From positions 235,866 to 299,865 of the forward strand of contig NZ_LMTZ01000096.1 of assembly GCF_001456025.1 (NCBI RefSeq): 64,000 bases of DNA. The letters are read 5' to 3'. Every line of letters starts with the position of its first letter. The first letter of the stretch is position 1. The notes beneath the pieces are model-generated. The model was not told where the DNA came from. It did not search any database and was given only the letters and a program-made list of their open reading frames with translations. The DNA comes from Mastigocoleus testarum BC008. Its GTDB lineage: Bacteria > Cyanobacteriota > Cyanobacteriia > Cyanobacteriales > Nostocaceae. Shown here piece by piece: positions 1-7,694 of the stretch. The translations under genes and the position numbers were made by a program.

Positions 1-1
1 G

Positions 2-844
2 AAGTCTGACCCATTATTATTTACACTGGGTCCGATTATCGTTGTACTACCTGTATTTTTGTCATATTTAATCGTGCCGTTTGGACAAAATCTGGTAATT
101 ACAGATATAGGCACTGGAGTGTTTTTGTGGATTGCATTATCAAGCATTCAACCAATTGGCCTGTTAATGGCTGGCTACGCTTCAAACAATAAATACTCTT
201 TGTTGGGAGGATTGCGAGCTGCTGCGCAGTCGATTAGCTACGAAATTCCCTTAGCATTAGCGGTGCTTGCGGTTGTGATGATGTCCAATAGCTTGAGTAC
301 CATTGACATCGTCAATCAACAATCAGGTTACGGCATATTGGGTTGGAATGTATGGCGACAACCTGTAGGTTTTATTATCTTTTGGATTGCCGCTCTTGCT
401 GAATGTGAGCGGATGCCTTTTGACTTACCGGAAGCAGAGGAAGAAATCGTTGCAGGTTATCAAACCGAGTATTCAGGGATGAAATTTGCTCTGTTTTACT
501 TGAGTTCCTACGTCAACCTCGTACTTTCTGCATTATTAGTATCAATTTTATACTTGGGTGGTTGGGATTTCCCAATTCCCATTAATCTTGTAGCTGGCTG
601 GTTAGGTGTCAGCGAAACAAATCCTCTTCTGCAGGTGATTACCGCTTCATTGGGTATCACCATGACAGTACTCAAAGCTTATTTTCTAGTATTTATAGCA
701 ATTTTATTGCGGTGGACAGTACCCCGCGTTCGGATCGATCAATTGCTAGATTTAGGATGGAAGTTTTTGCTACCAATTGGTTTGGTTAATTTGCTCATCA
801 CAGCAGCTCTAAAATTAGCCTTTCCTGTAGCTTTTGGCGGTTAA
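2..844 (+). CDS. ndhA: NADH-quinone (plastoquinone) oxidoreductase subunit 1, NdhA, 5'-truncated by window edge
   Basis: This is the membrane subunit of the photosynthetic NDH-1 complex (the NuoH/ND1 homologue) that lies next to the peripheral arm and helps form the quinone site. The reading frame is open from base 2 to the stop at 842-844 and gives about 280 residues, so roughly the first 90 residues of a usual ~370-residue NdhA are outside the window. Several hydrophobic helices are visible, together with the family loop containing ERMPFDLPEAEEE, which is the charged quinone-chamber loop of this family. A TTG at base 59 opens a shorter frame but is internal to the gene. ndhI follows after 27 bp, the standard cyanobacterial and chloroplast order ndhA-I-G-E. 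Confidence 0.96.
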   Translation, partial: KSDPLLFTLGPIIVVLPVFLSYLIVPFGQNLVITDIGTGVFLWIALSSIQPIGLLMAGYASNNKYSLLGGLRAAAQSISYEIPLALAVLAVVMMSNSLSTIDIVNQQSGYGILGWNVWRQPVGFIIFWIAALAECERMPFDLPEAEEEIVAGYQTEYSGMKFALFYLSSYVNLVLSALLVSILYLGGWDFPIPINLVAGWLGVSETNPLLQVITASLGITMTVLKAYFLVFIAILLRWTVPRVRIDQLLDLGWKFLLPIGLVNLLITAALKLAFPVAFGG

Positions 845-871
845 AGGGAAAGTTAAGGAGAGAGAGACACT

Positions 872-1453
872 ATGCTGAAGTTCCTCAAACAAGTAGTTGA
901 TTACGGTAAAGAAGCGGTACAAGCCGGACGTTATATCGGTGAGGGTTTATCTGTAACCTTCGACCATATGAGTCGTCGTCCTGTAACCGTTCAATACCCT
1001 TACGAGAAATTGATTCCTAGCGAACGGTTTCGGGGTAGAATTCACTTTGAATTTGACAAGTGTATTGCATGCGAAGTCTGCGTCCGCGTTTGTCCAATTA
1101 ACCTACCGGTAGTAGATTGGACATTTGACAAAGCAAGTAAAAAGAAAGAACTAAAGCACTACAGTATTGATTTTGGTGTTTGTATCTTCTGTGGTAACTG
1201 CGTGGAATACTGTCCGACTAATTGTTTGTCAATGACAGAAGAATACGAAATGGCGACCTACGATCGTCACGAACTAAACTACGACAACGTAGCGCTTGGT
1301 CGTTTACCTTATAAAGTCACTGATGACCCAATGGTCACACCGTTACGCCAATTAGCTTACTTACCTAAGGGTGTAATGGATCCACACAACCTTCCTGCTG
1401 ATGTACAACGTGCTGGCGATCGCCCAGAAGACCTTGTAGAACAGGAAAAATAA
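872..1453 (+). CDS. ndhI: NDH-1 subunit I, 2x[4Fe-4S] ferredoxin-type protein NdhI
   Basis: NdhI is the peripheral-arm iron-sulfur subunit of NDH-1 that passes electrons toward plastoquinone. The 193-residue protein has two clear [4Fe-4S] motifs, CIACEVCVRVCP at about residue 65 and CIFCGNCVEYCP at about residue 104. Length and the N-terminal amphipathic segment are normal for cyanobacterial NdhI. The ATG start is preceded by AAGGAGAG, a strong ribosome-binding site. It sits 27 bp after ndhA and is followed by an unusual 354 bp spacer before ndhG that holds repeats, so the operon may be internally processed or have a second promoter; this last point is inference. Confidence 0.97.
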   Translation: MLKFLKQVVDYGKEAVQAGRYIGEGLSVTFDHMSRRPVTVQYPYEKLIPSERFRGRIHFEFDKCIACEVCVRVCPINLPVVDWTFDKASKKKELKHYSIDFGVCIFCGNCVEYCPTNCLSMTEEYEMATYDRHELNYDNVALGRLPYKVTDDPMVTPLRQLAYLPKGVMDPHNLPADVQRAGDRPEDLVEQEK

Positions 1454-1537
1454 ACTAGTTAGTGGTCAGTCTTAGTAGGAGCGATCTGTTAGATAGTTAG
1501 ATCGTATTTGCAGGTCGTATGAACTGACCATTAACTA

Positions 1538-1601
1538 CAAATCAAAAGCAAAGCAAATCAAAAGTAAAACAAGTCAAAAACAAGACAAGTCAAAAACAAA
1601 A
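1538..1601. repeat. Four tandem 16-bp units in the ndhI-ndhG spacer
   Basis: Four consecutive 16-bp units of the form CAARTCAAAARYAARR occupy 1538-1553, 1554-1569, 1570-1585 and 1586-1601. They are purine-rich and non-coding. The rest of the 354 bp spacer holds a GC-rich segment (listed separately) and a short GACTTTT repeat near 1741-1765. The array lies inside a normally compact ndh operon. Confidence 0.8.
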
Positions 1602-1617
1602 AATTTATTTTTGCTGT

Positions 1618-1742
1618 GCTTACGCACCACTCCGTTAACGCCCTGGGGGCGCTGTCTGTTTTTGACTTATGTCCTGCGGACACGCTATAGCTATAGCTGC
1701 GCTAGCTACGGATCCGGAGCCGCTACCTTACGGATCCGCTAA
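1618..1742. repeat. GC-rich interspersed repeat-like segment between ndhI and ndhG
   Basis: The segment is markedly richer in GC than its surroundings and is made of nested small palindromes and repeats, including GGGGGCGC, CTATAGCTATAG, and GGATCCG present twice. Similar degenerate blocks with motifs such as GCTCCGCTACGC recur at about 3790-3930, 16668-16707 and 63778-63850. They look like mobile or amplified palindromic repeats typical of Nostocales genomes. No reading frame was recognised in it. Confidence 0.45.
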
Positions 1743-1807
1743 TGACTTTTGACTTTTGACTTTCTTGTATAGTCTGACAACTGACAAATAAGTAAAGGAC
1801 GTAAAAA

Positions 1808-2413
1808 GTGAACCTCGCCCAAGGAGTACAACTTGTTTCATTTGGCATCTTGGCTGCAATGATGATTGGTGCAGCACTCGGTGTAGTGTTGTTTGAAAAT
1901 ATCGTTTATTCAGCCTTTATGCTTGGAGGTGTATTTATTAGCATTGCAGGAATGTACCTGCTGCTAAATGCCGATTTCGTTGCTGCGGCTCAGCTACTAA
2001 TTTATGTTGGTGCTGTTAACGTCCTGATTTTGTTTGCAATCATGTTGGTAAACAAACGGGAAGATTTTGTTGCGCTTCCTGGTGCTTGGATACGAAAGGT
2101 ACTAACTGGATTGGTGAGCTTGGGATTATTTGCCTTACTAGGTGTGATGATTTTAGCTACACCTTGGGTCACATCAACATCCATAACATCGGTAGGTAAT
2201 ACTGCAATTGTAATTGGCGAACATTTCTTCAGCGATTATTTATTACCTTTTGAACTTGCTTCTGTATTACTGTTGATTGCCATGGTAGGTGCAATTATCT
2301 TGGCACGTCGCGAGTACTTACCAGAACAATTACCTTCTGAAACTCAACAAACAGTTCTAACCTTACCAGAACGCTCTAGAGAATTATTCTCTGCTAGTGG
2401 CGAAAATGAGTAA
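1808..2413 (+). CDS. ndhG: NDH-1 subunit 6, NdhG
   Basis: NdhG (NuoJ/ND6 homologue) is a small membrane subunit of NDH-1 close to the proton channel. The 201-residue product has about five hydrophobic helices, including the segment with AAQLLIYVGAVNVLILFAI that is characteristic of NuoJ/ND6 proteins. The start is a GTG at 1808 preceded by AAAGGAC about 6 bases upstream, which supports this choice over later starts. ndhE follows after 97 bp. The operon context makes the assignment firm. Confidence 0.96.
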   Translation: MNLAQGVQLVSFGILAAMMIGAALGVVLFENIVYSAFMLGGVFISIAGMYLLLNADFVAAAQLLIYVGAVNVLILFAIMLVNKREDFVALPGAWIRKVLTGLVSLGLFALLGVMILATPWVTSTSITSVGNTAIVIGEHFFSDYLLPFELASVLLLIAMVGAIILARREYLPEQLPSETQQTVLTLPERSRELFSASGENE

Positions 2414-2510
2414 TATTAGTTAAACATTGTTAGCCTTATTTTGTGCTAATAATTGCTGGACAAATAACTAATCAATAAACTGACAGAGAAATCCAACAAC
2501 ATCAAAATTC

Positions 2511-2816
2511 ATGCAACTTGAGTATTTCTTATTACTTGCAGCAGCGTTATTTTGCATCGGAATTTACGGTTTAATTACCAGCCGTAATGCCGTACGAGTC
2601 CTGATGTCTATCGAGTTGCTGTTAAATGCGGTCAATCTCAACTTAATGGCATTTTCCAATTTCATGGATTCTGATGCGATTAAAGGTCAGGTATTTACAG
2701 TATTTGTGATTACCGTAGCAGCTGCAGAAGCAGCAGTTGGTTTGGCGATTGTACTTGCAATTTATCGCAACCGCGATACTGTTGATATGGAGCAGTTTAA
2801 TCTCCTTAAGTGGTAA
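2511..2816 (+). CDS. ndhE: NDH-1 subunit 4L, NdhE
   Basis: NdhE is the NuoK/ND4L homologue, a three-helix membrane subunit of NDH-1 that carries conserved membrane glutamates. The 101-residue length is exactly typical. The family core LMSIELLLNAVNLNLMAF and the segment AAAEAAVGLAIVLAIYR are visible and hold the expected conserved Glu residues. It is the last ndh gene of the cluster and is followed after only 6 bp by an NAD kinase gene. Confidence 0.97.
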   Translation: MQLEYFLLLAAALFCIGIYGLITSRNAVRVLMSIELLLNAVNLNLMAFSNFMDSDAIKGQVFTVFVITVAAAEAAVGLAIVLAIYRNRDTVDMEQFNLLKW

Positions 2817-2822
2817 TTTTAG

Positions 2823-3746
2823 GTGGACCTAAAGCAGGTAATTATTGCCTACAAGGCACGGGATTCCCAAGCTAAACGCTGGGCAGAAAAGTGTGCCTCC
2901 CAATTGGAAGAACGCCACTGTCAAGTCATGATTGGACCGAGTGGACCAAAAGATAATCCCTATCCGGTATTTTTGGCATCAGCAACCCAATCAATAGACT
3001 TGGCGGTGGTGCTTGGTGGTGATGGTACGGTTTTAACTGGAGCCAGACATTTAGCTCCGGCTGGTATTCCTATTTTGGCCGTAAACGTGGGAGGTCATTT
3101 GGGATTTTTAACTGAATCCGTTGAGGAATTTCAGAACACAGAAGAAGTTTGGGATAGATTATCGGATGACCGCTATGCTATACAACGGCGAATGATGTTG
3201 TATTCTGCAGTCTATGAAGGACAAGGTAATCATTTGGAACCAGTAACGGAGCGTTATTTGGCTTTGAATGAAATTTGTATTAAACCTGCATCTGCCGACC
3301 GAATGATTACATCGGTTTTGGAAATGGAAATCGATGGGGAAGTAGTTGACCAGTATCAAGGAGATGGACTGATAATTTCTACTCCTACTGGTTCAACTGG
3401 TTATACGGTTTCTGCTAACGGTCCAATTATGCACGATGGTATGGAAGCGCTGACCATCACGCCTATTTGTCCCATGAGTCTTTCCAGTCGCCCAATTGTG
3501 TTACCTCCTGGCTCTGTTGTTAGTATTTGGCCATTAGGTGATTACGATTTAAGTACTAAGTTGTGGACAGATAGCGTACTGGCGACTTCGATTTGGCCGG
3601 GACATCGAGTAGATGTACGTATGGCAGATTGTCGGGCTAAGTTTATTATTTTACGTGAAAACTATTCGTATTATAAGACTCTGCGTGAAAAGCTGCTTTG
3701 GGCAGGTACAAGAGTTCGCTACAACAGCAAGAATCATGTGAATTAG
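2823..3746 (+). CDS. nadK: NAD(+) kinase
   Basis: This enzyme phosphorylates NAD to NADP. The 307-residue protein shows the family's diagnostic GGDGT motif (VVLGGDGTVLTGA near residue 65), the LALNEI segment, and the glycine/serine-rich loop GDGLIISTPTGSTGY. The start is a GTG at 2823, only 6 bp after the ndhE stop, with AGTGG just inside ndhE as a modest ribosome-binding site. Its position directly behind ndhAIGE suggests cotranscription of NADP supply with NDH-1. Cyanobacteria commonly encode two NAD kinases; which paralogue this is cannot be told from the sequence alone. Confidence 0.95.
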   Translation: MDLKQVIIAYKARDSQAKRWAEKCASQLEERHCQVMIGPSGPKDNPYPVFLASATQSIDLAVVLGGDGTVLTGARHLAPAGIPILAVNVGGHLGFLTESVEEFQNTEEVWDRLSDDRYAIQRRMMLYSAVYEGQGNHLEPVTERYLALNEICIKPASADRMITSVLEMEIDGEVVDQYQGDGLIISTPTGSTGYTVSANGPIMHDGMEALTITPICPMSLSSRPIVLPPGSVVSIWPLGDYDLSTKLWTDSVLATSIWPGHRVDVRMADCRAKFIILRENYSYYKTLREKLLWAGTRVRYNSKNHVN

Positions 3747-3764
3747 GGGTTGGGGATTGGATAA

Positions 3765-4040
3765 TAGGTAATGGGTAATGGGTAGGTGTTAGCGGAAGCT
3801 CGGCGTATGACTGGCGTCACGCTTCCGCTAAGAGCCATAAGCACTGCGTACCGCCTTGCGGCATAGAGCCTGCGGCGTAGGGAGATCCGTTCGGAACGTA
3901 GTGCAGCGATAGGTATTGTGTGGCGTTAGCCATATAGGTATTAGGGATTGGGAAGAAAAAAATTACCAATTACCAATTACCAATTACCAATTACCAATTA
4001 CCAATTACCCATTACCCAATCGCCAGTCGCTAGTCCCCAG
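3765..4040. repeat. Repeat-filled spacer with a heptamer array (AATTACC)n
   Basis: The 299 bp between nadK and the convergent htrA gene is almost entirely repetitive. A GTAATGG-like array begins at about 3765, a GC-rich degenerate block similar to those at 1618 and 63778 covers about 3790-3930, and a clean tandem array of the heptamer AATTACC (about eight copies) runs from about 3961 to 4015, then degrades into CCCAATCGCCAGTCGC-like units. No gene was recognised. Confidence 0.85.
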
Positions 4041-4045
4041 TCGCC

Positions 4046-5143
4046 TTACGAAACCGGAAACTGACCGGGTGTAATATTAATATTCAAGTTGCGACCATTG
4101 CGGTTCACTTCTAAACCGACATTACCGCCAACGGAAGTTTTTTCTACCTGCTGTTGTAGCTGATCGGCGGTTGTAACTCTTCTACCATCAATTTGCTGAA
4201 TTACATCGCCTGTTCTCAAACCAGCTCTTGCTGCGGGAGAATTACTGGCGACGTCCAAAATTAAAACTCCTTCATTGGCTGCAACCCGTAGGTTAACCTC
4301 TTGGGTCAAATCTTCTACGACGCTTGGTGTAAGTGTAGCCATACTAATTCCCAGATAGGGATGTTGAACTTGTTCCCCAGCAATTAACTGATTGGCGATG
4401 GTACGCGCTCTATTAATGGGAATTGCAAATCCTAATCCCTGGGCGCGTCCAATAATTGCTGTGTTAATACCTATTACTTCGCCTCTTTGATTTAATAATG
4501 GTCCGCCGGAATTTCCTGGATTAATTGCTGCATCGGTTTGAATGAAGCGGAGACGTTTGTCAGGAGTACCAACTAAACCACTAGAACGTCCTGTCCCACT
4601 GATGATTCCTGCTGTTACGGAGTTGTCTAAACCGAGGGGATTACCAATCGCGATCGCCCATTCCCCTGGTTTCAAACTATCAGAATTTCCTAACTTTACG
4701 CTTGGTAGATTATTAGCGGAAATTTTGACTACAGCCAGATCTGTTAGTTTATCTCTACCTAAAACTTGTCCGTTAAAACTACGACCATCACTCAGAGTTA
4801 CTCTAACTCTACTAGTGCCATCAACAACATGGGCATTGGTTAGTAATGTACCGTTTGAATCAATGATAAAACCGGAACCAACACCGCGCTGACCTCTGCG
4901 ACCGCTTCGTCTTCCAAGCCTTGTTCCACCAGAATCAATTCTTACAACTGCTGGACCAGTTTTCTCGACTGCTGTTGCAATAAAGTTAGAGGGAATTCCC
5001 TGTGCTGTAGGTAACTGAGCAACGGACTGCTGTGGTTGGGCGATTGTAGGTAAAAGTTGAGTTACTGGTAAACTAAAAGCTGCTCCAGCAACAAATACAG
5101 ATGCAAGAGTGAGTGTTTGTGGTAAGGAGAATTTGGGAGCCAT
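4046..5143 (-). CDS. HtrA/Deg-family periplasmic serine protease with PDZ domain
   Basis: This is a trypsin-like HtrA protease acting in envelope protein quality control. The 365-residue protein has an N-terminal hydrophobic export segment (residues about 10-30), a chymotrypsin-fold domain with the catalytic triad in LLTNAHVVDG (His), TDLAVVKI (Asp) and AAINPGNSGGPLLN (Ser), and one C-terminal PDZ domain (about residues 265-360, containing GLRTGDVIQQIDGR). This matches the one-PDZ HhoA/HhoB/HtrA group of cyanobacteria; the exact paralogue cannot be assigned. A six-residue basic stretch with repeated Arg/Gly (RRSGRRGQRG) precedes the protease domain. The gene is monocistronic, with a 526 bp upstream spacer. 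Confidence 0.93.
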   Translation of the reverse strand: MAPKFSLPQTLTLASVFVAGAAFSLPVTQLLPTIAQPQQSVAQLPTAQGIPSNFIATAVEKTGPAVVRIDSGGTRLGRRSGRRGQRGVGSGFIIDSNGTLLTNAHVVDGTSRVRVTLSDGRSFNGQVLGRDKLTDLAVVKISANNLPSVKLGNSDSLKPGEWAIAIGNPLGLDNSVTAGIISGTGRSSGLVGTPDKRLRFIQTDAAINPGNSGGPLLNQRGEVIGINTAIIGRAQGLGFAIPINRARTIANQLIAGEQVQHPYLGISMATLTPSVVEDLTQEVNLRVAANEGVLILDVASNSPAARAGLRTGDVIQQIDGRRVTTADQLQQQVEKTSVGGNVGLEVNRNGRNLNINITPGQFPVS

Positions 5144-5155
5144 GGGTTTTTATTT

Positions 5156-5197
5156 CAGTTATCAGTTATCAGTTATCAGTTATCAGTTATCAGTTGT
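5156..5197. repeat. Heptamer array (CAGTTAT)n upstream of the htrA-like gene
   Basis: About five to six tandem copies of CAGTTAT lie just 13 bp upstream of the htrA start codon, in what should be its 5' leader. The remaining upstream spacer to 5669 is AT-rich and holds no recognised gene, but has three imperfect direct repeats of about 20 bp at 5561-5615 (units starting ATTGTGAAGRTTAC). Confidence 0.85.
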
Positions 5198-5669
5198 ATG
5201 CTCTTGTTTATTCACCGTTAGTTGCTATGTATCAAGATTTTTTGTGTTACTTTTGGATGACTAAGTGTAAGTTAAAATACTTTTATGTGTGAATTATTTA
5301 CAAAAATGACTTAATTTGAAAAGATTTAGCAGAATTCAATAATTTGCCCAAATTTAGGAATTTGCATTTAGAATTGTTTAGGACTTATTACTTTTAGTTT
5401 TACAAGCAAATATGACACAAAAGTGTCAGCGCTATGGGCAAGTCAGAAGTTAAATGACATAAATTACTCTTCAAATAACTGCTGCCTATGATGTGATTAT
5501 AGGTATTCAAGCTTAGCAGTACATGAGAATCGACTGAGTTTTCTATAAACTTTTTACCCAATTGTGAAGGTTACCAGGGGATTGTGAAGATTACTAGGGG
5601 ATGTTAGCAGGGGATAATTAAGATGGATATATATCCCAAAGATGTACTTTGATAAAAATGAATGTGTCT

Positions 5670-6710
5670 CTAAGAAGTTTTTTGGTTGTATGTTGGTAAT
5701 TTTTGGATATTTTTATTAACGGTTACAGCGTTCAAACTTTGAGACAAATTGCCAAAATAACTCAATATAATTCCAAATAAAATAATCGTACCGCCAATTA
5801 ATTGAGCTGATGTAGGTACTTCTCTCAAAATAATATAAGCTGCAAAAATTGCTGCAATTGGATTAAATGCTCCTGCGATCGCAATCATGGAACTGCTAGA
5901 TTTCTTTAATCCTTTAAACCAAAATGTTTGACCAAATCCAACAATTATTGCGCCATAAATTAACATCCATTGCCACAAAATAGGGGAAAAGATAGATTCG
6001 CTAAAATGATTTGTACCTCGAATCGATAAAACAGCAAATAAAAAAATTAGAGTTGATAGTGTGGTACGAAAAATCATGTAAACCCCGATGGGGATCCGGG
6101 TTAAGCGAGTTTTACTGATAATACTAGAAACTGCTAGGGCTAAGGCTGCAATTGCAGCAAAAATTTCACCAATTCCCACGGTGCTAAATACTTCCGGGCT
6201 GGTCAAATCTTCCCAGATACTTTGCAGGAATACTGTGATAATTACTCCAGAAAAAGATACGATCGCACCAGCAATTTTCCAAGCATTTATTTTTTCCCTG
6301 AGCAACCATACGGATAAAGCTAGAAAGATTGGCGGTTCAATTCTTCCAATTAGAATGACATTGGTTACCATGGTGTGAGAAAGTGCTTGAAATGTTGCAC
6401 CGGGGGCTAAAAGTCCTGAGAGAAATGCTGCTGTGATAATGCTTAAATAGTCGAAAAGAGAAAGCTGTCTAATAGAATTAAAATTTAGTTGTCGGCGATA
6501 GATGATAGTTAAAACTATTAAACCGAAGATGTTTCCTACAAATAAAACGTTGGTAAATGAAATCGGATTCTGACCATCGATGGGATTTTGAGAACCAATT
6601 TCTGTCAGCTTTCGGATGATGGGGTTTGCAGAGGCTAAAATAAATACTGCTAAGAAAAGGTATATTTTCCCCGGAATATTTTCACTGCTATAAGGTATTT
6701 TATATATCAT
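5670..6710 (-). CDS. EamA/DMT-family transporter
   Basis: The 346-residue protein is a drug/metabolite transporter superfamily member of the inner membrane. About ten hydrophobic helices can be counted in two EamA halves; the second half begins near GVGEIFAAIAALALAVSS and ends with the helix GGTIILFGIILSYFG, a typical EamA C-terminal signature. The substrate cannot be inferred. It begins with ATG at 6710, and no gene is close enough to define an operon. Confidence 0.85.
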   Translation of the reverse strand: MIYKIPYSSENIPGKIYLFLAVFILASANPIIRKLTEIGSQNPIDGQNPISFTNVLFVGNIFGLIVLTIIYRRQLNFNSIRQLSLFDYLSIITAAFLSGLLAPGATFQALSHTMVTNVILIGRIEPPIFLALSVWLLREKINAWKIAGAIVSFSGVIITVFLQSIWEDLTSPEVFSTVGIGEIFAAIAALALAVSSIISKTRLTRIPIGVYMIFRTTLSTLIFLFAVLSIRGTNHFSESIFSPILWQWMLIYGAIIVGFGQTFWFKGLKKSSSSMIAIAGAFNPIAAIFAAYIILREVPTSAQLIGGTIILFGIILSYFGNLSQSLNAVTVNKNIQKLPTYNQKTS

Positions 6711-6743
6711 TGACGCTTCCCTGATTTATTGATTTTCGTGGTT

Positions 6744-6772
6744 GTGTAGAGACGCAGCATTGCTACGTCTCA
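6744..6772. repeat. Imperfect hairpin AGACGCAGCA/TGCTACGTCT
   Basis: An inverted repeat with 10-base arms (one mismatch) and a one-base loop lies upstream of the EamA gene start. The GAGACG...CGTCTC core is the same as in the perfect 28-base palindrome at 55486-55513, so these are probably members of one dispersed family. The sequence to 7036 can be read as an 88-codon frame on the minus strand, but I found no support for it being a gene. Confidence 0.5.
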
Positions 6773-7254
6773 AAGCGTGCGATTTTGGTAGCAATAGTTT
6801 TTAACTGAACTATTAGTTTTTATCTGATAAAAAATTATTGAAATTAGACATGCGAAATAGACCTCTTTGTAACGGAGGTAGGGAATTATTCTAATAAACT
6901 GATAACTTAGAGCAAGTTCGTTCAGTCCAAAATATCGCCTTGAAATTAATTTCCAGCCTAATAGCCTAAGTATGTTAAAACGCACTAAAAGTCTTACCCA
7001 GTCTGATTTATCAGACTTTTCTATAAGCCTGGGCATTTATTCCAAGGTGGTCAATTCGACCAGTCGAGAATTATGCAAATTGTTAGCTAAACAAACTATT
7101 ATTTGGAATAGAAAAATTTAGATTTATTAACACAGCAATATTGCGTCCTTAGGGAACGAAATTCGGAATTATTAACAACCGCTTATTTTTATATTGACAG
7201 GTAAATGTGACACAAAAATGTCACATTATTACAAATAAAATATACAACTCGTTA

Positions 7255-7274
7255 GGGCGCACGTTGGTGCGCCC
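7255..7274. repeat. GC-rich hairpin repeat GGGCGCAC-N4-GTGCGCCC, copy 1
   Basis: A perfect 8-bp inverted repeat with loop GTTG, followed by CCTACAGGT. Two more copies with the same arms occur at 10180-10199 and 13481-13500, copy 2 with the same CCTACAGGT flank. It lies in the 984 bp spacer between the EamA gene and the GH65 gene. Elsewhere in that spacer a different inverted repeat, GTGCGTTA/TAACGCAC, occupies 7521-7547; no gene was recognised. Confidence 0.8.
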
Positions 7275-7694
7275 CTACAGGTGATGAATCATTATGTGAG
7301 TTATTTTATTTTTGGAAATTTGTGGTGCTTGATGATGCTGCGCAATGTTGTCTGTCGCTAACAACAATCCATTATATTGTCGCGAATAGCGCCCTAGGAC
7401 ATTTTTCAGAATTGATTTTCTAATTGGGGCTTGCTGAATAAAATTAGAAACTATAGGACTCCCGTTTGATTATTATTAGCAAAGTTTGCCCTCTGGGCAT
7501 AAAAAATTGGGTGTCGTAGGGTGCGTTAAACGGAAGTCGTAACGCACGAAAAGCTATAAGGATGCTGCGTAAATACACCAAATCATACACGCGATCGTAA
7601 AGCTATCAGTCCCAAAAGACAGTCACAGACAGAATTTCCGAGAGACGGCTGTGAGAATAAATCATATCAGCCACCTAACGGAGTTTTGAAGATT

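Noticed and set aside
4542..4892. 116-codon frame opposite the HtrA-like gene
   Set aside because: It is antisense to a highly conserved protease domain, and its Pro/Leu/Ser-rich translation is typical of a shadow frame.
6770..7036. 88-codon frame on the minus strand
   Set aside because: No recognised domain, and it runs over an inverted repeat near its end. Composition looks like non-coding AT-rich DNA.
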